DNA of 64,000 bases, taken from contig NZ_BEYR01000006.1 in the NCBI RefSeq assembly GCF_002933815.1, positions 291,998 through 355,997 on the forward strand. Direction: 5' to 3'. The translations under genes were made by a program, and so were the position numbers. Position 1 is the first letter of the stretch; each line of letters opens with the position of its first letter. Shown piece after piece: positions 46,399 through 55,404 of the stretch. The notes under the pieces were generated by a model that did no database searches, was not told the origin of the DNA, and saw only the letters and a list, made by a program, of their open reading frames with translations. Source of the DNA: Sphingobacterium sp. HMA12 (GTDB taxonomy: Bacteria > Bacteroidota > Bacteroidia > Sphingobacteriales > Sphingobacteriaceae).

Positions 46399-47049
46399 AT
46401 GAAGCTAATAATATTTGATTTGGATGGGACATTGTTGGATACTTTGCAAGATCTTGGGGACAGCTGTAATGCTATTCTTCAACGATATGGTTATCCTACA
46501 CATCCGCTTTCAGCTTACAAGAAATTTGTGGGCAACGGAGTACAGAAACTGATCGAGCGGACACTTCCCGATCATGCTCGAACAACGGAAACAACAGAGA
46601 CATTGTTAACAGCGTTTAAAACCTACTACGAACAGCAGACAATATCGCATACAAGACCATACGAAGGGATTGTAACCTTACTAAAAACACTCAAATCTTC
46701 AGGCTATTTGATCTCAGTAGCATCTAATAAATATCATGAGGCGGTCATTCCTTTGATTGAACACTATTTTCCCACGATCGCTTTTGATCTGGTCCTTGGC
46801 CACCGCACAGGACATCCGGCCAAACCCGATCCAGACATTGTCCTGGATACCCTACGAACATTAGGCATAGCAAAAGAAAACTGCTACTATGTTGGTGATT
46901 CTTCCGTTGATATGGACACCGCCAATAATGCTGCTGTGACTGCAATTGGTGTGACTTGGGGCTTTCGCGAAGAGAATGAATTGAGACAGCACGCCGCAAA
47001 GCATATTATTCACACCCCGGATGAATTGTTGCACATTGTATCAAAATAA
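46399..47049 (+). CDS. gph: HAD-superfamily hydrolase, phosphoglycolate phosphatase-like
   Basis: A 216-residue cytoplasmic HAD phosphatase. The motifs are: FDLDGTLLDT (motif I, nucleophile Asp8 and acid Asp10), VASNKYHEAV (motif II Ser/Lys region), KPDPDIVLDTL (motif III Lys) and YVGDSSVDMDTANNAAVTAI (motif IV). The length and motif spacing match Gph (2-phosphoglycolate phosphatase), but related HAD enzymes with sugar-phosphate substrates look the same. It shares a bidirectional terminator (47048-47094) with the convergent GH29 gene. Confidence 0.85.
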   Translation: MKLIIFDLDGTLLDTLQDLGDSCNAILQRYGYPTHPLSAYKKFVGNGVQKLIERTLPDHARTTETTETLLTAFKTYYEQQTISHTRPYEGIVTLLKTLKSSGYLISVASNKYHEAVIPLIEHYFPTIAFDLVLGHRTGHPAKPDPDIVLDTLRTLGIAKENCYYVGDSSVDMDTANNAAVTAIGVTWGFREENELRQHAAKHIIHTPDELLHIVSK

Positions 47050-47094
47050 AAAAGCCGGACTTAATTCCAAATAGGATTTAAGTCCAGCTTTTTT
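47048..47094. terminator. Bidirectional terminator between gph and GH29
   Basis: A long stem, AAAAAAGC-CGGACTTAA with the matching TTAAGTCC-AGCTTTTTT, one internal mismatch and a loop of about 12 nt. T runs flank both sides, so it can stop both convergent genes. Confidence 0.85.
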
Positions 47095-47115
47095 ATTTCA
47101 AGATGTTGCTGATGG

Positions 47116-48621
47116 CTACATTTTTGCGTCCATCAATTTTTCACTTTGTGATTTTGGTTTTCCTAATTTCATTTTGACCACAAAGGCTTTATTTGCAATA
47201 AAGGAATTAGGAAGTACAATATCGTAATATGTATTTTTATCCAGATCTAAACCGATATCCGTATGGTTTAATTCCAAAGACTGTCCATTTTGGAGCATTG
47301 TTGCGGAGACCGGAACCTCCACGGCGTTCTTAGGAACAGCAATACGTACAATATTGTTGACGGGACGATTAAATACAGTGAGATAGAGATTATCCTCTTT
47401 TTTTGTAAAATAACCCAATTTGGATGGAGTAAGACCAGCGTGTCTGACACCATATACAGCTTCTCCATTTATCTTGATCCAGTCTCCGATTTCCTTGGCC
47501 AATTTATCTTCTCCGGGATGCATATGACCATTCCCATCAGGGCCAAAGTTCAGCACAAAATTACCATTCATGGAAACACAGTTCATCAGCATATCAATCA
47601 GATCATCGGAGGTCTTGGTATAAATCCCCGACCAGTCTTTCATATACCCCCAGCCATTCGGTGGAATCGTCATAACACAATCCCAGTCACGCCCCTCCAG
47701 CCACTCAAATTCCTTTGGCATTTTTCGTTCCCAGCCCTGTTCATAATCACCTAACATTTCACCGTTGGAGTCAAAATGCCGCTTGCCAAATTCATCATTT
47801 CGAAACCGGCTTCCGATAATCAATCCCGGATGTTTTTCACGTAACTCTTTCTCCAATTTATAGGTAAAATCATATGCTTGGATCCAAGATTGATCCCAGG
47901 TACCATCAAACCAAAAACCTTTTATTTGTGGGTAGTTTTGTAGGAGCTCTAGCAACTGATTACGCGTATATTCCAAGAATTTATTGAATTTAGCCTTTTC
48001 TTCGGGAGTAGTGGGCGCTTTCCCCATATAGTTTGAATTATTCCATTCTAGAATTGAAAAATACAAAAATACATCTATCCCTTCTGCTGTGTAGGCATCT
48101 ACGACCTGCTTGACGATATCTTTTTTATAGGGACTCTTCTTAATTGTATAATCTGTATATTTAGACGGCCATAGCGCAAATCCATCATGATGCTTTGTTG
48201 TAAAAATAAGATACTTCGCCCCCATTTCTTTTGCCTGTTTAGCCCAGTTTTTTGCGTCAAAACCTGTAGGATTAAACTGCTTATAGAGGTTATCATAAGT
48301 ATGCTTCCAATCTTTCGGTGCTGTTGGCCCACTCCAGGTGCGTATCCATTCAGATGCCGCCGCACCTTTCCGAGCGCTTACTCCTTCCCATTCATTACCG
48401 GGAATCGCATATAAGCCCCAGTGGATAAATTGTCCCAATCCATAGTTTCGAAACCGTTCCATGGCCTCATCTGTCCGATGCGCGGGCGTCAGAGGTCCGT
48501 ATTTTACGTCTACTTTGTTTTCTACTTTCTTACGCGGACCAGTCCATTGCCCCGAAGTAGTTTTTACCCCCAGCAATATGCTGCCGAGAATCAATGCTGT
48601 GATCAATTTATTGTATTTCAT
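47116..48621 (-). CDS. GH29 alpha-L-fucosidase, secreted
   Basis: A 501-residue GH29 enzyme with a signal peptide ending at about TTSG24. The catalytic domain has FIHWG (65-69), KHHDGFALW (143-151; two His of the active site) and GFWFDGTWDQSW with the nucleophile Asp239. A C-terminal beta-sandwich starts near 400. It retains the configuration and removes fucose from glycan ends. It is separated by ~90 bp from the upstream GH20 on the same strand, so co-expression is likely. With GH20, GH92 and GH2 it suits degradation of fucosylated N- or O-glycans. The exact linkage is not readable. Confidence 0.93.
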   Translation of the reverse strand: MKYNKLITALILGSILLGVKTTSGQWTGPRKKVENKVDVKYGPLTPAHRTDEAMERFRNYGLGQFIHWGLYAIPGNEWEGVSARKGAAASEWIRTWSGPTAPKDWKHTYDNLYKQFNPTGFDAKNWAKQAKEMGAKYLIFTTKHHDGFALWPSKYTDYTIKKSPYKKDIVKQVVDAYTAEGIDVFLYFSILEWNNSNYMGKAPTTPEEKAKFNKFLEYTRNQLLELLQNYPQIKGFWFDGTWDQSWIQAYDFTYKLEKELREKHPGLIIGSRFRNDEFGKRHFDSNGEMLGDYEQGWERKMPKEFEWLEGRDWDCVMTIPPNGWGYMKDWSGIYTKTSDDLIDMLMNCVSMNGNFVLNFGPDGNGHMHPGEDKLAKEIGDWIKINGEAVYGVRHAGLTPSKLGYFTKKEDNLYLTVFNRPVNNIVRIAVPKNAVEVPVSATMLQNGQSLELNHTDIGLDLDKNTYYDIVLPNSFIANKAFVVKMKLGKPKSQSEKLMDAKM

Positions 48622-48711
48622 CTTATCATTAATTTCTTTGAAAATTACCCTCCCAACGACAGGCTAAATCGGTGTATATTAACCGAGTATTATATATTGC
48701 TCCTCCGATCA

Positions 48712-50319
48712 TCACTTTGGATTATCTATATATTGTTTTTTTGATTTCTTAATTACCGCGGGCTCTGAGTTACTGTCCTTAAATGGGTCAAAGTAATAAA
48801 GTCCCTGATCGCGATACAGGGGAAAATGCTTTTTCAATTTCTTCGTAAATTCATCAAAATTACGGCCTGCCCCGGGCACCCACGCTGCCTCCGCAAGCGC
48901 CGCTATTCTCGGAAACACAAGATAATCCAGACGATTGACATTGGTCACCGTTTCTGTCCAAAGGTTAGCCTGAATACCCAAAACCTGTTTTTTCCGTTTG
49001 CCCAAACTATCCAATTGACTTCCGGCAAAATTGTATACATCTTGCAACGGATTGAAGCCTTTCCCCCATTTACGACCATACTTATGATTCTCTTGTTGTA
49101 CAAAGTCAAAATACATTGGCAGCCTCGGAGTTAATATAGTCTGATAGCCTTTATCCAAAATTTTGTTTAGCTGCTCCGGTTTATCATGACGCCACCACAT
49201 CATGACTGTCTGATCCTTAGTCAGCTTTGCATCCACCATTTCGTCCCAAACAATGATCTTTCCGTTTATCCTAGCCACAGAATCAGCCATACGGCGAATA
49301 AAATACTCTTCAACTTCTTTGTTGGACTTTAGATCCAACGTCTGTTTCAATTCCTGAATTTTGGCATCATTATCCCAGGCATCGCTGCCAAAGGCGACCT
49401 CATCTCCTCCCAAATGAATATAGAGAGAGGGAAACAGCGATTTCACTTCACGCAAAACATTTGTCAAAAATGTATATGTTGTATTCTTCGCGGGGTGGAA
49501 AGTGAAATCGGGGTGCTTTTCGTTGCCTCCACCAGAGAGGAAAGGATAAGCCCGGTTCGCAGCTGTAGCATGCCCCGGCATATCAATTTCCGGAATGACC
49601 TCAATATTTCGTTCAGCAGCGTAATCAATGATCTCACTGATATCAGCCTGACTATAATACTGTACCGGAGCGTGAGGGTCGAGATAGTTGCCGATTCCCC
49701 CAACTTGGGTTAACCAGGGGTATTTTTGTATACTCAGGCGCCACGCCGGTTCATCTGTCAAATGCCAATGGAACTTATTCAACTTGTAAAAAGCCATCCA
49801 ATCCAATAAAGATTTAACCTTCTCTTTACCGAAAAAATGGCGTGATTCATCGAGCATAAACCCGCGCCAGGCAAATTGCGGTTTGTCTTCGATCTCGACG
49901 GTGTTTAATCGAATCTGACCGCCATTATATTCAGCTGCAGAAAGCAGTTGGTCAACACTCGACACAGCATTGAGCATACCTCCCTGACCGGAAGCATAAA
50001 TTTTTATGGATGTACCTTTAATTGATAGCTTATAAGCTTCTTCATCTAATTTATCATCTTTTATCAAACAGATATTCGCCGCATCCAACTGATCTGTGAC
50101 ACAACTGGTCAGCGCATATTTCGCTAATACAAGTCTTTGAAAATACTGTCTTCCGGACCCGAATACCGGATCAGCAAAGACGAGAAGTGTATTCTTTAAT
50201 ACAACCTGTTTATCTGAGACTTTCGCATACAGTGGCTTTGGAATAATGTCAACTTGCCCTTGAACATGTTGCATGACAAAAAAAGAGAAGCAGAAGAGAA
50301 AAAATCTATTTAAGTACAT
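48712..50319 (-). CDS. GH20 beta-N-acetylhexosaminidase, secreted
   Basis: A 535-residue GH20 enzyme. The ATG at 50319 is preferred over an in-frame TTG 3 bp upstream. Signal peptide (~1-22), N-terminal GH20b domain (~24-140), catalytic TIM barrel (~148-500) with FAWRGFMLDESRHFFGK, FHWHLTDEPAWRL, EIDMPGHATA and the catalytic Asp-Glu pair in HLGGDEVAFGSDAW (about 306/307), and WTETVTNVNRLDYLVFPR near the end. The family uses substrate-assisted catalysis to release terminal GlcNAc/GalNAc. It is transcribed ahead of GH29 and divergent from the GH2 gene; a shared PurR-box-like operator lies in the 425-bp gap. Confidence 0.94.
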   Translation of the reverse strand: MYLNRFFLFCFSFFVMQHVQGQVDIIPKPLYAKVSDKQVVLKNTLLVFADPVFGSGRQYFQRLVLAKYALTSCVTDQLDAANICLIKDDKLDEEAYKLSIKGTSIKIYASGQGGMLNAVSSVDQLLSAAEYNGGQIRLNTVEIEDKPQFAWRGFMLDESRHFFGKEKVKSLLDWMAFYKLNKFHWHLTDEPAWRLSIQKYPWLTQVGGIGNYLDPHAPVQYYSQADISEIIDYAAERNIEVIPEIDMPGHATAANRAYPFLSGGGNEKHPDFTFHPAKNTTYTFLTNVLREVKSLFPSLYIHLGGDEVAFGSDAWDNDAKIQELKQTLDLKSNKEVEEYFIRRMADSVARINGKIIVWDEMVDAKLTKDQTVMMWWRHDKPEQLNKILDKGYQTILTPRLPMYFDFVQQENHKYGRKWGKGFNPLQDVYNFAGSQLDSLGKRKKQVLGIQANLWTETVTNVNRLDYLVFPRIAALAEAAWVPGAGRNFDEFTKKLKKHFPLYRDQGLYYFDPFKDSNSEPAVIKKSKKQYIDNPK

Positions 50320-50535
50320 CAAATTTTTGGTTTAGTAAGTTCCAAAACAATATTCCAACATATTATCACCGTAAATACGGTTCGTCAAATTTAATCATCC
50401 ACGGAAAACAAAAACAGGAAAGTACTTGAAATCTATCCATATTATATTTTCTAAGGTTTGTTTGTATTGGCATTTTGGTCTGATATCCAATGCAATTGTA
50501 AAGAAATTATTAAGTTATTACCCAAGGTTAAACCC

Positions 50536-50550
50536 ACACAATCGTTTGCG
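50536..50550. promoter_or_regulatory. PurR-box-like LacI-family operator (copy B)
   Basis: ACACAATCGTTTGCG, identical over 15 bases to the site at 15179-15193 near the LacI gene. It lies 217 bp from the GH20 start and 195 bp from the GH2 start, so it could control both. Confidence 0.5.
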
Positions 50551-50704
50551 CAATTCTCGAAAACGTTGTAGTGTACATCCTACAAACAAGACAATAAAGA
50601 AACAAATTAAACCTTAAGGGAAAAATAAATTACATAAAATAAATTTGTTTTCATTTTACCGTTTCTCAAAAAAGAAGCTAATTAGGCATTGTCTTTTTGT
50701 TGGT

Positions 50705-50712
50705 TATATTTG
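50705..50712 (+). promoter_or_regulatory. Bacteroidota -7 promoter element upstream of GH2 gene
   Basis: TATATTTG fully matches TAnnTTTG and lies 33 bp before the GH2 start. No convincing -33 element was seen. Confidence 0.5.
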
Positions 50713-50744
50713 AAAACGAAACAAATACCCTAAGATAAAACCAT

Positions 50745-52979
50745 ATGATTAAAAGGATTTTTTATACGCTTTTCTTTATTGGGATAACTATTCTGAATCT
50801 ACAAGCCAGAACAGTTGTTCCGTTCAACACAAACTGGTCGTTTAAAAAAGGTCCATTTTCTACCTCGGCATTAGATTATAACCAGACATTTGATGGAAAG
50901 TGGCAATTAGTCACACTGCCACATACCTGGAATGCGTCAGACATGCAGACAGCAGAGATCAAACCGGGCAGCCTTGGAAAGAACGAACGTTTTTATACTG
51001 GAGATGCCTATTACCGCAAAACATTTGTCCCCACTGTAGATTGGAAAGGTAAACGTGTTTTTATCCGATTTGAGGGTGTGAATACCAATACCGAAGTTTA
51101 CTTAAATAATAAACCTCTTTCTGCCAAAGCAGGAAAAAATGATATTACCTACGATAACTCGCAACGAAATGGTAGCTACAATTTTGTCGGCAGACATCAG
51201 GGTGGCTATTCTGCTTTTGTCTTTGAACTAACTAATATGTTGCAATTGGGTGCAGAAAACGAGCTGTTGGTCAAGGTTAACAATGAAGCTAGCCCACAGG
51301 TCATCCCGGTCAACCACACCTTATTCCCCATGTACGGCGGTATTTATCGTCCTGTTGAACTTATTGTTACTGATGACATTCATGTTGCTGTGAATGACTT
51401 TGCTTCCCAGGGTATCTATATCACGCAGCAAAATGTTTCGAAGAAAGCTGCAGAAATAGCTTTAAAAATAAAAATTGACAACAAGTCCGGAAAAATACAA
51501 CCGATCGAATTGCTAACGACCATTTTTGAAAAAGATGGCACAATAAAAGGAAAACAGCATACAGCTTATACTTTACCACCTCAAGGTCGGCAAATGCTAT
51601 TACAGCAGATTGCGGTCAAAAATCCGCATTTATGGCAAGGATTGGACGATCCTTACCTTTACCGGGTTGTCACACAGATCAAAAAAGATGGTCATATCAT
51701 TGACGAGGTGACGACACCTTTAGGCATACGCAAATTTGAATTGCGCACTGGTCAAGGTTTCTTCTTAAATGATATCAAGTATCCATTATATGGTGTATGT
51801 CGACATCAGGATCGTTGGGGCAAGGGCTCAGCCCTGAGCAACGCCGACCACGATGAAGATCTAGCGATCATCAAAGAGATGGGCGCCACTTCCATCCGTT
51901 TGGCACACTATCAACAGTCAGCATATTTCTATTCCAAATGCGATAGCATCGGGCTTGTTATCTGGGCCGAAATCCCATTTGTGAATCGCGTGACAACATT
52001 CGAAGACAACAACGCGCAACAACAGTTGAAAGAATTAATTCGACAAAATTTCAATCACCCTTCCATCTATATCTGGGGGATGCACAACGAAGTTTACTCG
52101 CCATCTGCCTACACGGTAGAACTCACGACCAAACTAAATGATCTCGCTAAATCTGAAGACCCAGATCGTTACACAGTGTCCGTAAGCGGGTACAATGTAA
52201 TTGATCATCCGGTTAACAACAATGCAGATGTACAAGGAATTAACCATTATTTCGGCTGGTATAATGGTGAACTGGAAGACAAATCCGCAAAGGATGATGA
52301 TGTCGCGACCTGGGCAAAACGCATCAGCCAAGAGTTCAAAGATTACAAGATCATCTTTTCTGAATACGGTGCCGAAGCAGTTCCAGAGGATCAGGCGGAA
52401 GAAGTAGGCAATTTCGGAAATCAATGGAGCAATCCATCATTTTTTCCAGAAGAATATGCGACAAAATTCCATGAAGTCCATTGGGGCGTCATCTCTAAAA
52501 GCCCTATTTTCCTTGGATCATACGTTTGGAACACCTTTGATTTTGCTACACCAATTACGGCATTGAATGTCAATCCCAGAAATTATAAAGGCTTGGTTTC
52601 CTTTGACAGAAAACTGAAGAAAGATGGCTTCTATTGGTACAAAGCCAACTGGAGCAAAGAACCTGTATTGTATATCACCCAACGCCGTATGATCAATCGT
52701 GGCAATGAAATTACCCCGGTAACCATCTATTCCAATAGAGGCGAACCAACACTACTGGTTAACGGAACTATTATAAAAGGTGTTAGAAAAGGGCAAACAG
52801 ATGTGCATTACATCTTTGACAATGTCAAACTTACGAAGGGAGCAAACAAGATTGAAGCTCAGCTAACGCAAAAAGACGGAAAAGTATTGACGGATAGTAT
52901 TCATTGGAACTATGACCCATCCTATAAGCAAGATGTATCAGGGCCAACCAAATCAAAAACCGAGCACGTGGGTCTCTGA
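50745..52979 (+). CDS. GH2 family beta-galactosidase-like enzyme, secreted
   Basis: A 744-residue GH2 enzyme with a signal peptide ending at about LQAR22. Order: sugar-binding jelly-roll (~28-210; WQLVTLPHTWNASD, YYRKTFVP, MYGGIYRPVELIVTD), immunoglobulin-like domain (~215-330), TIM barrel (~335-640) with the acid/base Glu449 in IYIWGMHNEVYSP and the nucleophile Glu540 in IIFSEYGAEAVPED, then a C-terminal beta domain (~650-744). The HxHY-type substrate loop is LYGVCRHQDRWGKG. GH2 retaining enzymes include beta-galactosidases, glucuronidases and mannosidases; the sequence pattern fits beta-galactosidase best but specificity is not proved. It stands alone with its own terminator. Confidence 0.93.
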   Translation: MIKRIFYTLFFIGITILNLQARTVVPFNTNWSFKKGPFSTSALDYNQTFDGKWQLVTLPHTWNASDMQTAEIKPGSLGKNERFYTGDAYYRKTFVPTVDWKGKRVFIRFEGVNTNTEVYLNNKPLSAKAGKNDITYDNSQRNGSYNFVGRHQGGYSAFVFELTNMLQLGAENELLVKVNNEASPQVIPVNHTLFPMYGGIYRPVELIVTDDIHVAVNDFASQGIYITQQNVSKKAAEIALKIKIDNKSGKIQPIELLTTIFEKDGTIKGKQHTAYTLPPQGRQMLLQQIAVKNPHLWQGLDDPYLYRVVTQIKKDGHIIDEVTTPLGIRKFELRTGQGFFLNDIKYPLYGVCRHQDRWGKGSALSNADHDEDLAIIKEMGATSIRLAHYQQSAYFYSKCDSIGLVIWAEIPFVNRVTTFEDNNAQQQLKELIRQNFNHPSIYIWGMHNEVYSPSAYTVELTTKLNDLAKSEDPDRYTVSVSGYNVIDHPVNNNADVQGINHYFGWYNGELEDKSAKDDDVATWAKRISQEFKDYKIIFSEYGAEAVPEDQAEEVGNFGNQWSNPSFFPEEYATKFHEVHWGVISKSPIFLGSYVWNTFDFATPITALNVNPRNYKGLVSFDRKLKKDGFYWYKANWSKEPVLYITQRRMINRGNEITPVTIYSNRGEPTLLVNGTIIKGVRKGQTDVHYIFDNVKLTKGANKIEAQLTQKDGKVLTDSIHWNYDPSYKQDVSGPTKSKTEHVGL

Positions 52980-52999
52980 TATCAAAATTAAATAGACTG

Positions 53000-53038
53000 A
53001 AAAAGCACCACTCGTCCCTGTACGCGTGGTGCTTTTTT
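53000..53038 (+). terminator. Terminator of GH2 gene
   Basis: AAAAAGCACCAC pairs with GTGGTGCTTTTT around a 14-nt loop and is followed by a T and AT-rich sequence, 21 bp after the stop. Confidence 0.9.
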
Positions 53039-53198
53039 ATATAAAAATAATTTTAGATTTATCATATCATCATTTTGAATCCACGTTTGTCCGGCTTCTC
53101 AGTACAACCCGACGACCACTGACCGACATAAGACATCTGTTTACCGAGATTCTTTCCTGATTAGCCTAATGGCTCTCCCCCCTACAGCAAATCTCCAC

Positions 53199-53206
53199 TA
53201 CCTTTG
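53199..53206 (+). promoter_or_regulatory. Bacteroidota -7 promoter element upstream of small membrane protein
   Basis: TACCTTTG is a full match to TAnnTTTG, 42 bp before the ATG at 53248. The -33 position is weak. Confidence 0.45.
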
Positions 53207-53247
53207 AGGTATCAAATAAGAAATAAAAACATTAAAAAATAAACATC

Positions 53248-53526
53248 ATGGCAACTAAAACAACATTCAGCATCAACAGCAAAACGATTACAAAAGCTTT
53301 TCAAGATCTTTTTGACTCATTTAAAAATTCACGCTTAAAGGTTTCTTCTAAAAATGGACAGGAATATCTAAATATATCATTACTGCTGGCTGTGATCATC
53401 GGAGTCTTCTTACCCATAGCTTTTGTGGTCCTTATTATCCTTACTTTGGTTTGCAGCCTTCAACTAGCCATCTTACAAGAAGATAAACAGGAAGCAGAAA
53501 AACAAAAAATGATTGAATTAAAATAA
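53248..53526 (+). CDS. Small DUF4342-like membrane protein
   Basis: A 92-residue protein without signal peptide. A polar N-terminal half (residues ~1-42, with KAFQDLFDSFKNSRLKVSSK) precedes one long hydrophobic segment (~46-72, SLLLAVIIGVFLPIAFVVLI) and a charged tail. The KNGQEYLNISLLLAVIIGVF pattern recalls DUF4342 proteins (IKx-G-xx-LLEIPLTVGV); the family call is tentative. It has its own promoter element and hairpin, which supports it being a real gene. Function unknown. Confidence 0.65.
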   Translation: MATKTTFSINSKTITKAFQDLFDSFKNSRLKVSSKNGQEYLNISLLLAVIIGVFLPIAFVVLIILTLVCSLQLAILQEDKQEAEKQKMIELK

Positions 53527-53552
53527 GCTGTACTTGACATAATTTTCAACAC

Positions 53553-53584
53553 GAACGGGATGCTTAGCAATGAGCATCCCGTTC
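53553..53584. terminator. Hairpin between convergent small gene and SusD
   Basis: GAACGGGATGC pairs perfectly with GCATCCCGTTC (11 bp, 10-nt loop) between two convergent genes. T tracts are poor on both sides, so termination efficiency is uncertain. Confidence 0.6.
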
Positions 53585-53621
53585 TACCTTTATATATCTT
53601 ATTTAAAGGTAGGAAAACACA

Positions 53622-55391
53622 TTATTCCAACGTTGGATTAAATTCTCCGCCCCAATCTTTATTTTGCTTGATATTCGGATTCTTGTCGATCACCGATTGT
53701 GCGATCGGAAAGAAATAGTAGGTATCGGGCACCAGATTGATTTTATTTCCGGTACTAGGGACCTGTAATATCGTATACTTAAATTGATTTTCTTTCAATT
53801 GATACGTTTTGGCCTGATCTGCCGCCGCTTTTAGATCCATATCCGTTCCATTTGTATTTATTGCGATTGCTTCCACCCCCTGTTTGGTTTTATTGTTCAG
53901 TACCGCAAGCTTGCGCAATCTGCGTAAATCCCAAAAACGATGGCCTTCAAAACAGAATTCGATATTTCGTTCCGCTAATATAGCTTCCCGCATGTCGGTT
54001 CTATTACCCGCAGCAATACCATAATTATTATCTGCTCCGGGTTCGATGCCCGCTCGCATTCGGATCTGCTTCAAAAGCGACATTGCTGTGGCGAGATCAC
54101 CCGTTTCATTTGCTGTTTCAGCATAATTCAATACCACCTCTGCATAGCGCATGAGTACAAAATCCACATCATACTGGGTTTCTACTTGCGTTTGTCGCAA
54201 AGAGAGTTTTGAGTTTTTCAGAATAAAGAATCCCGTATAACGATCCCTGTTCGAAGAAGTTGTGCCGGCTTTCGGATTTTCACCAAAATTGTCCAACGCA
54301 TCCGCAATACCCAATGAAGTGTATTGCCTTTTACCAGTTTTACCGGAAACTTCGTAGATTTTTCCGTTCCATACAATAGATTTGTCAAAACGAGGATCAC
54401 GATTTTCCCAGTATGTCTGTAAGAATTGTTCATCTGTTTTATGATATTTACCCGTCGGATCGGTATAGAGCTTGCCATCTTTCATCGGGAATTCTTTCAC
54501 AAAATCCCATGTGGGTACAGCACTGGCGGTTCCACGGCTTTCAGACCCTGGCCGTACCCCATTATCCCAGTTAGCGACCTTGTTGGGATAGGAGTTGATT
54601 ACTGCAAAGACCACTTCAGGCCCCTTTTCCACCAATGCAATATTGTAATAGTCAGCGGTCAGACTATAACCTTGAGCCTTCAACTGCTCATAAGCTTTTT
54701 TATTCACGGTGTTCGCTTCCGCCCAATAGGTATTGCCATAGGGGTTTGAAGGATTAAATTGTGGTGAAGCCTTGTACAATAATATTTTCGCTTTAAAAGC
54801 TAGGGCGAAATTACCATCAATACGCCCATAATCTGCAGCTCCCTTTCCAATTGTCATGGGCAGATAGGTCATCGCTTCATCCAGATCTTTTATCATTAAA
54901 TCAAAGCATTCTTTGGTACTGTTGCGCGGAACTTTCAGTTCATCGTTTTCCAGATCCTGTGGTTTTGTGATGTAGGGTACCCCTCCATGATACTTAACCA
55001 TATTGAAATACATGTAAGCACGCATGAAAAGAGCCTGACCCAAGATGGATTTCTTGGTTGCTTCATTTAATCCGGTACTTTCGGACACCTTCTGGATAGC
55101 GGTATTGATCTTGCGCATGGTGGTATAATCCCAGGCCTTATAAGCGGTATTATTAACGGTAACAGCATTCAAGGGGAAGTTAATACCGGCCAGCTGTTGT
55201 GAGTTATTATCAGCGCCGCTGTTCCAGTTGCCAAATAAGGTATATAAATTAGCCAGATAGGCATTGACGAGATTGGGGTCATTCCACACCTTATCTTCGT
55301 TCACCGAATTGAGATCCTCAATATCAAGCACATTTTTACAAGAAGCCGTTGTCAACAACAACGCAACTAAGGGATAAAATATCTTTTTCAT
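53622..55391 (-). CDS. SusD/RagB-type outer-membrane lipoprotein
   Basis: A 589-residue SusD homolog. Lipobox TASC is followed by KNVLDIEDLNSVNEDKVWND. Characteristic segments are QALFMRAYMYFNMVKYHGGV, CFDLMIKDLDEAMTYLP, VLMRYAEVVLNYAETANETG, LLKQIRMRAGI, ILAERNIEFCFEGHRFWDLR and YYFFPIAQSVIDKNPNI-type ending. It follows its SusC by 13 bp. No sigma, FecR or two-component regulator gene is directly linked, so control probably comes from elsewhere or from sites upstream of SusC. Confidence 0.95.
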   Translation of the reverse strand: MKKIFYPLVALLLTTASCKNVLDIEDLNSVNEDKVWNDPNLVNAYLANLYTLFGNWNSGADNNSQQLAGINFPLNAVTVNNTAYKAWDYTTMRKINTAIQKVSESTGLNEATKKSILGQALFMRAYMYFNMVKYHGGVPYITKPQDLENDELKVPRNSTKECFDLMIKDLDEAMTYLPMTIGKGAADYGRIDGNFALAFKAKILLYKASPQFNPSNPYGNTYWAEANTVNKKAYEQLKAQGYSLTADYYNIALVEKGPEVVFAVINSYPNKVANWDNGVRPGSESRGTASAVPTWDFVKEFPMKDGKLYTDPTGKYHKTDEQFLQTYWENRDPRFDKSIVWNGKIYEVSGKTGKRQYTSLGIADALDNFGENPKAGTTSSNRDRYTGFFILKNSKLSLRQTQVETQYDVDFVLMRYAEVVLNYAETANETGDLATAMSLLKQIRMRAGIEPGADNNYGIAAGNRTDMREAILAERNIEFCFEGHRFWDLRRLRKLAVLNNKTKQGVEAIAINTNGTDMDLKAAADQAKTYQLKENQFKYTILQVPSTGNKINLVPDTYYFFPIAQSVIDKNPNIKQNKDWGGEFNPTLE

Positions 55392-55404
55392 CTTTAAAAA
55401 TCAA

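Larger units (their letters stand above)
50320..50744. other. Divergent GH20 / GH2 intergenic region, no gene seen
   Basis: 425 bp without a supported gene. It contains a palindrome ACCGTAAATACGGT (50368-50381), the PurR-box-like site (50536-50550) with a second CG-centred sequence AAAACGTTGT just downstream (~50560), and a TATATTTG promoter element (50705-50712) for the GH2 gene. Confidence 0.6.
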
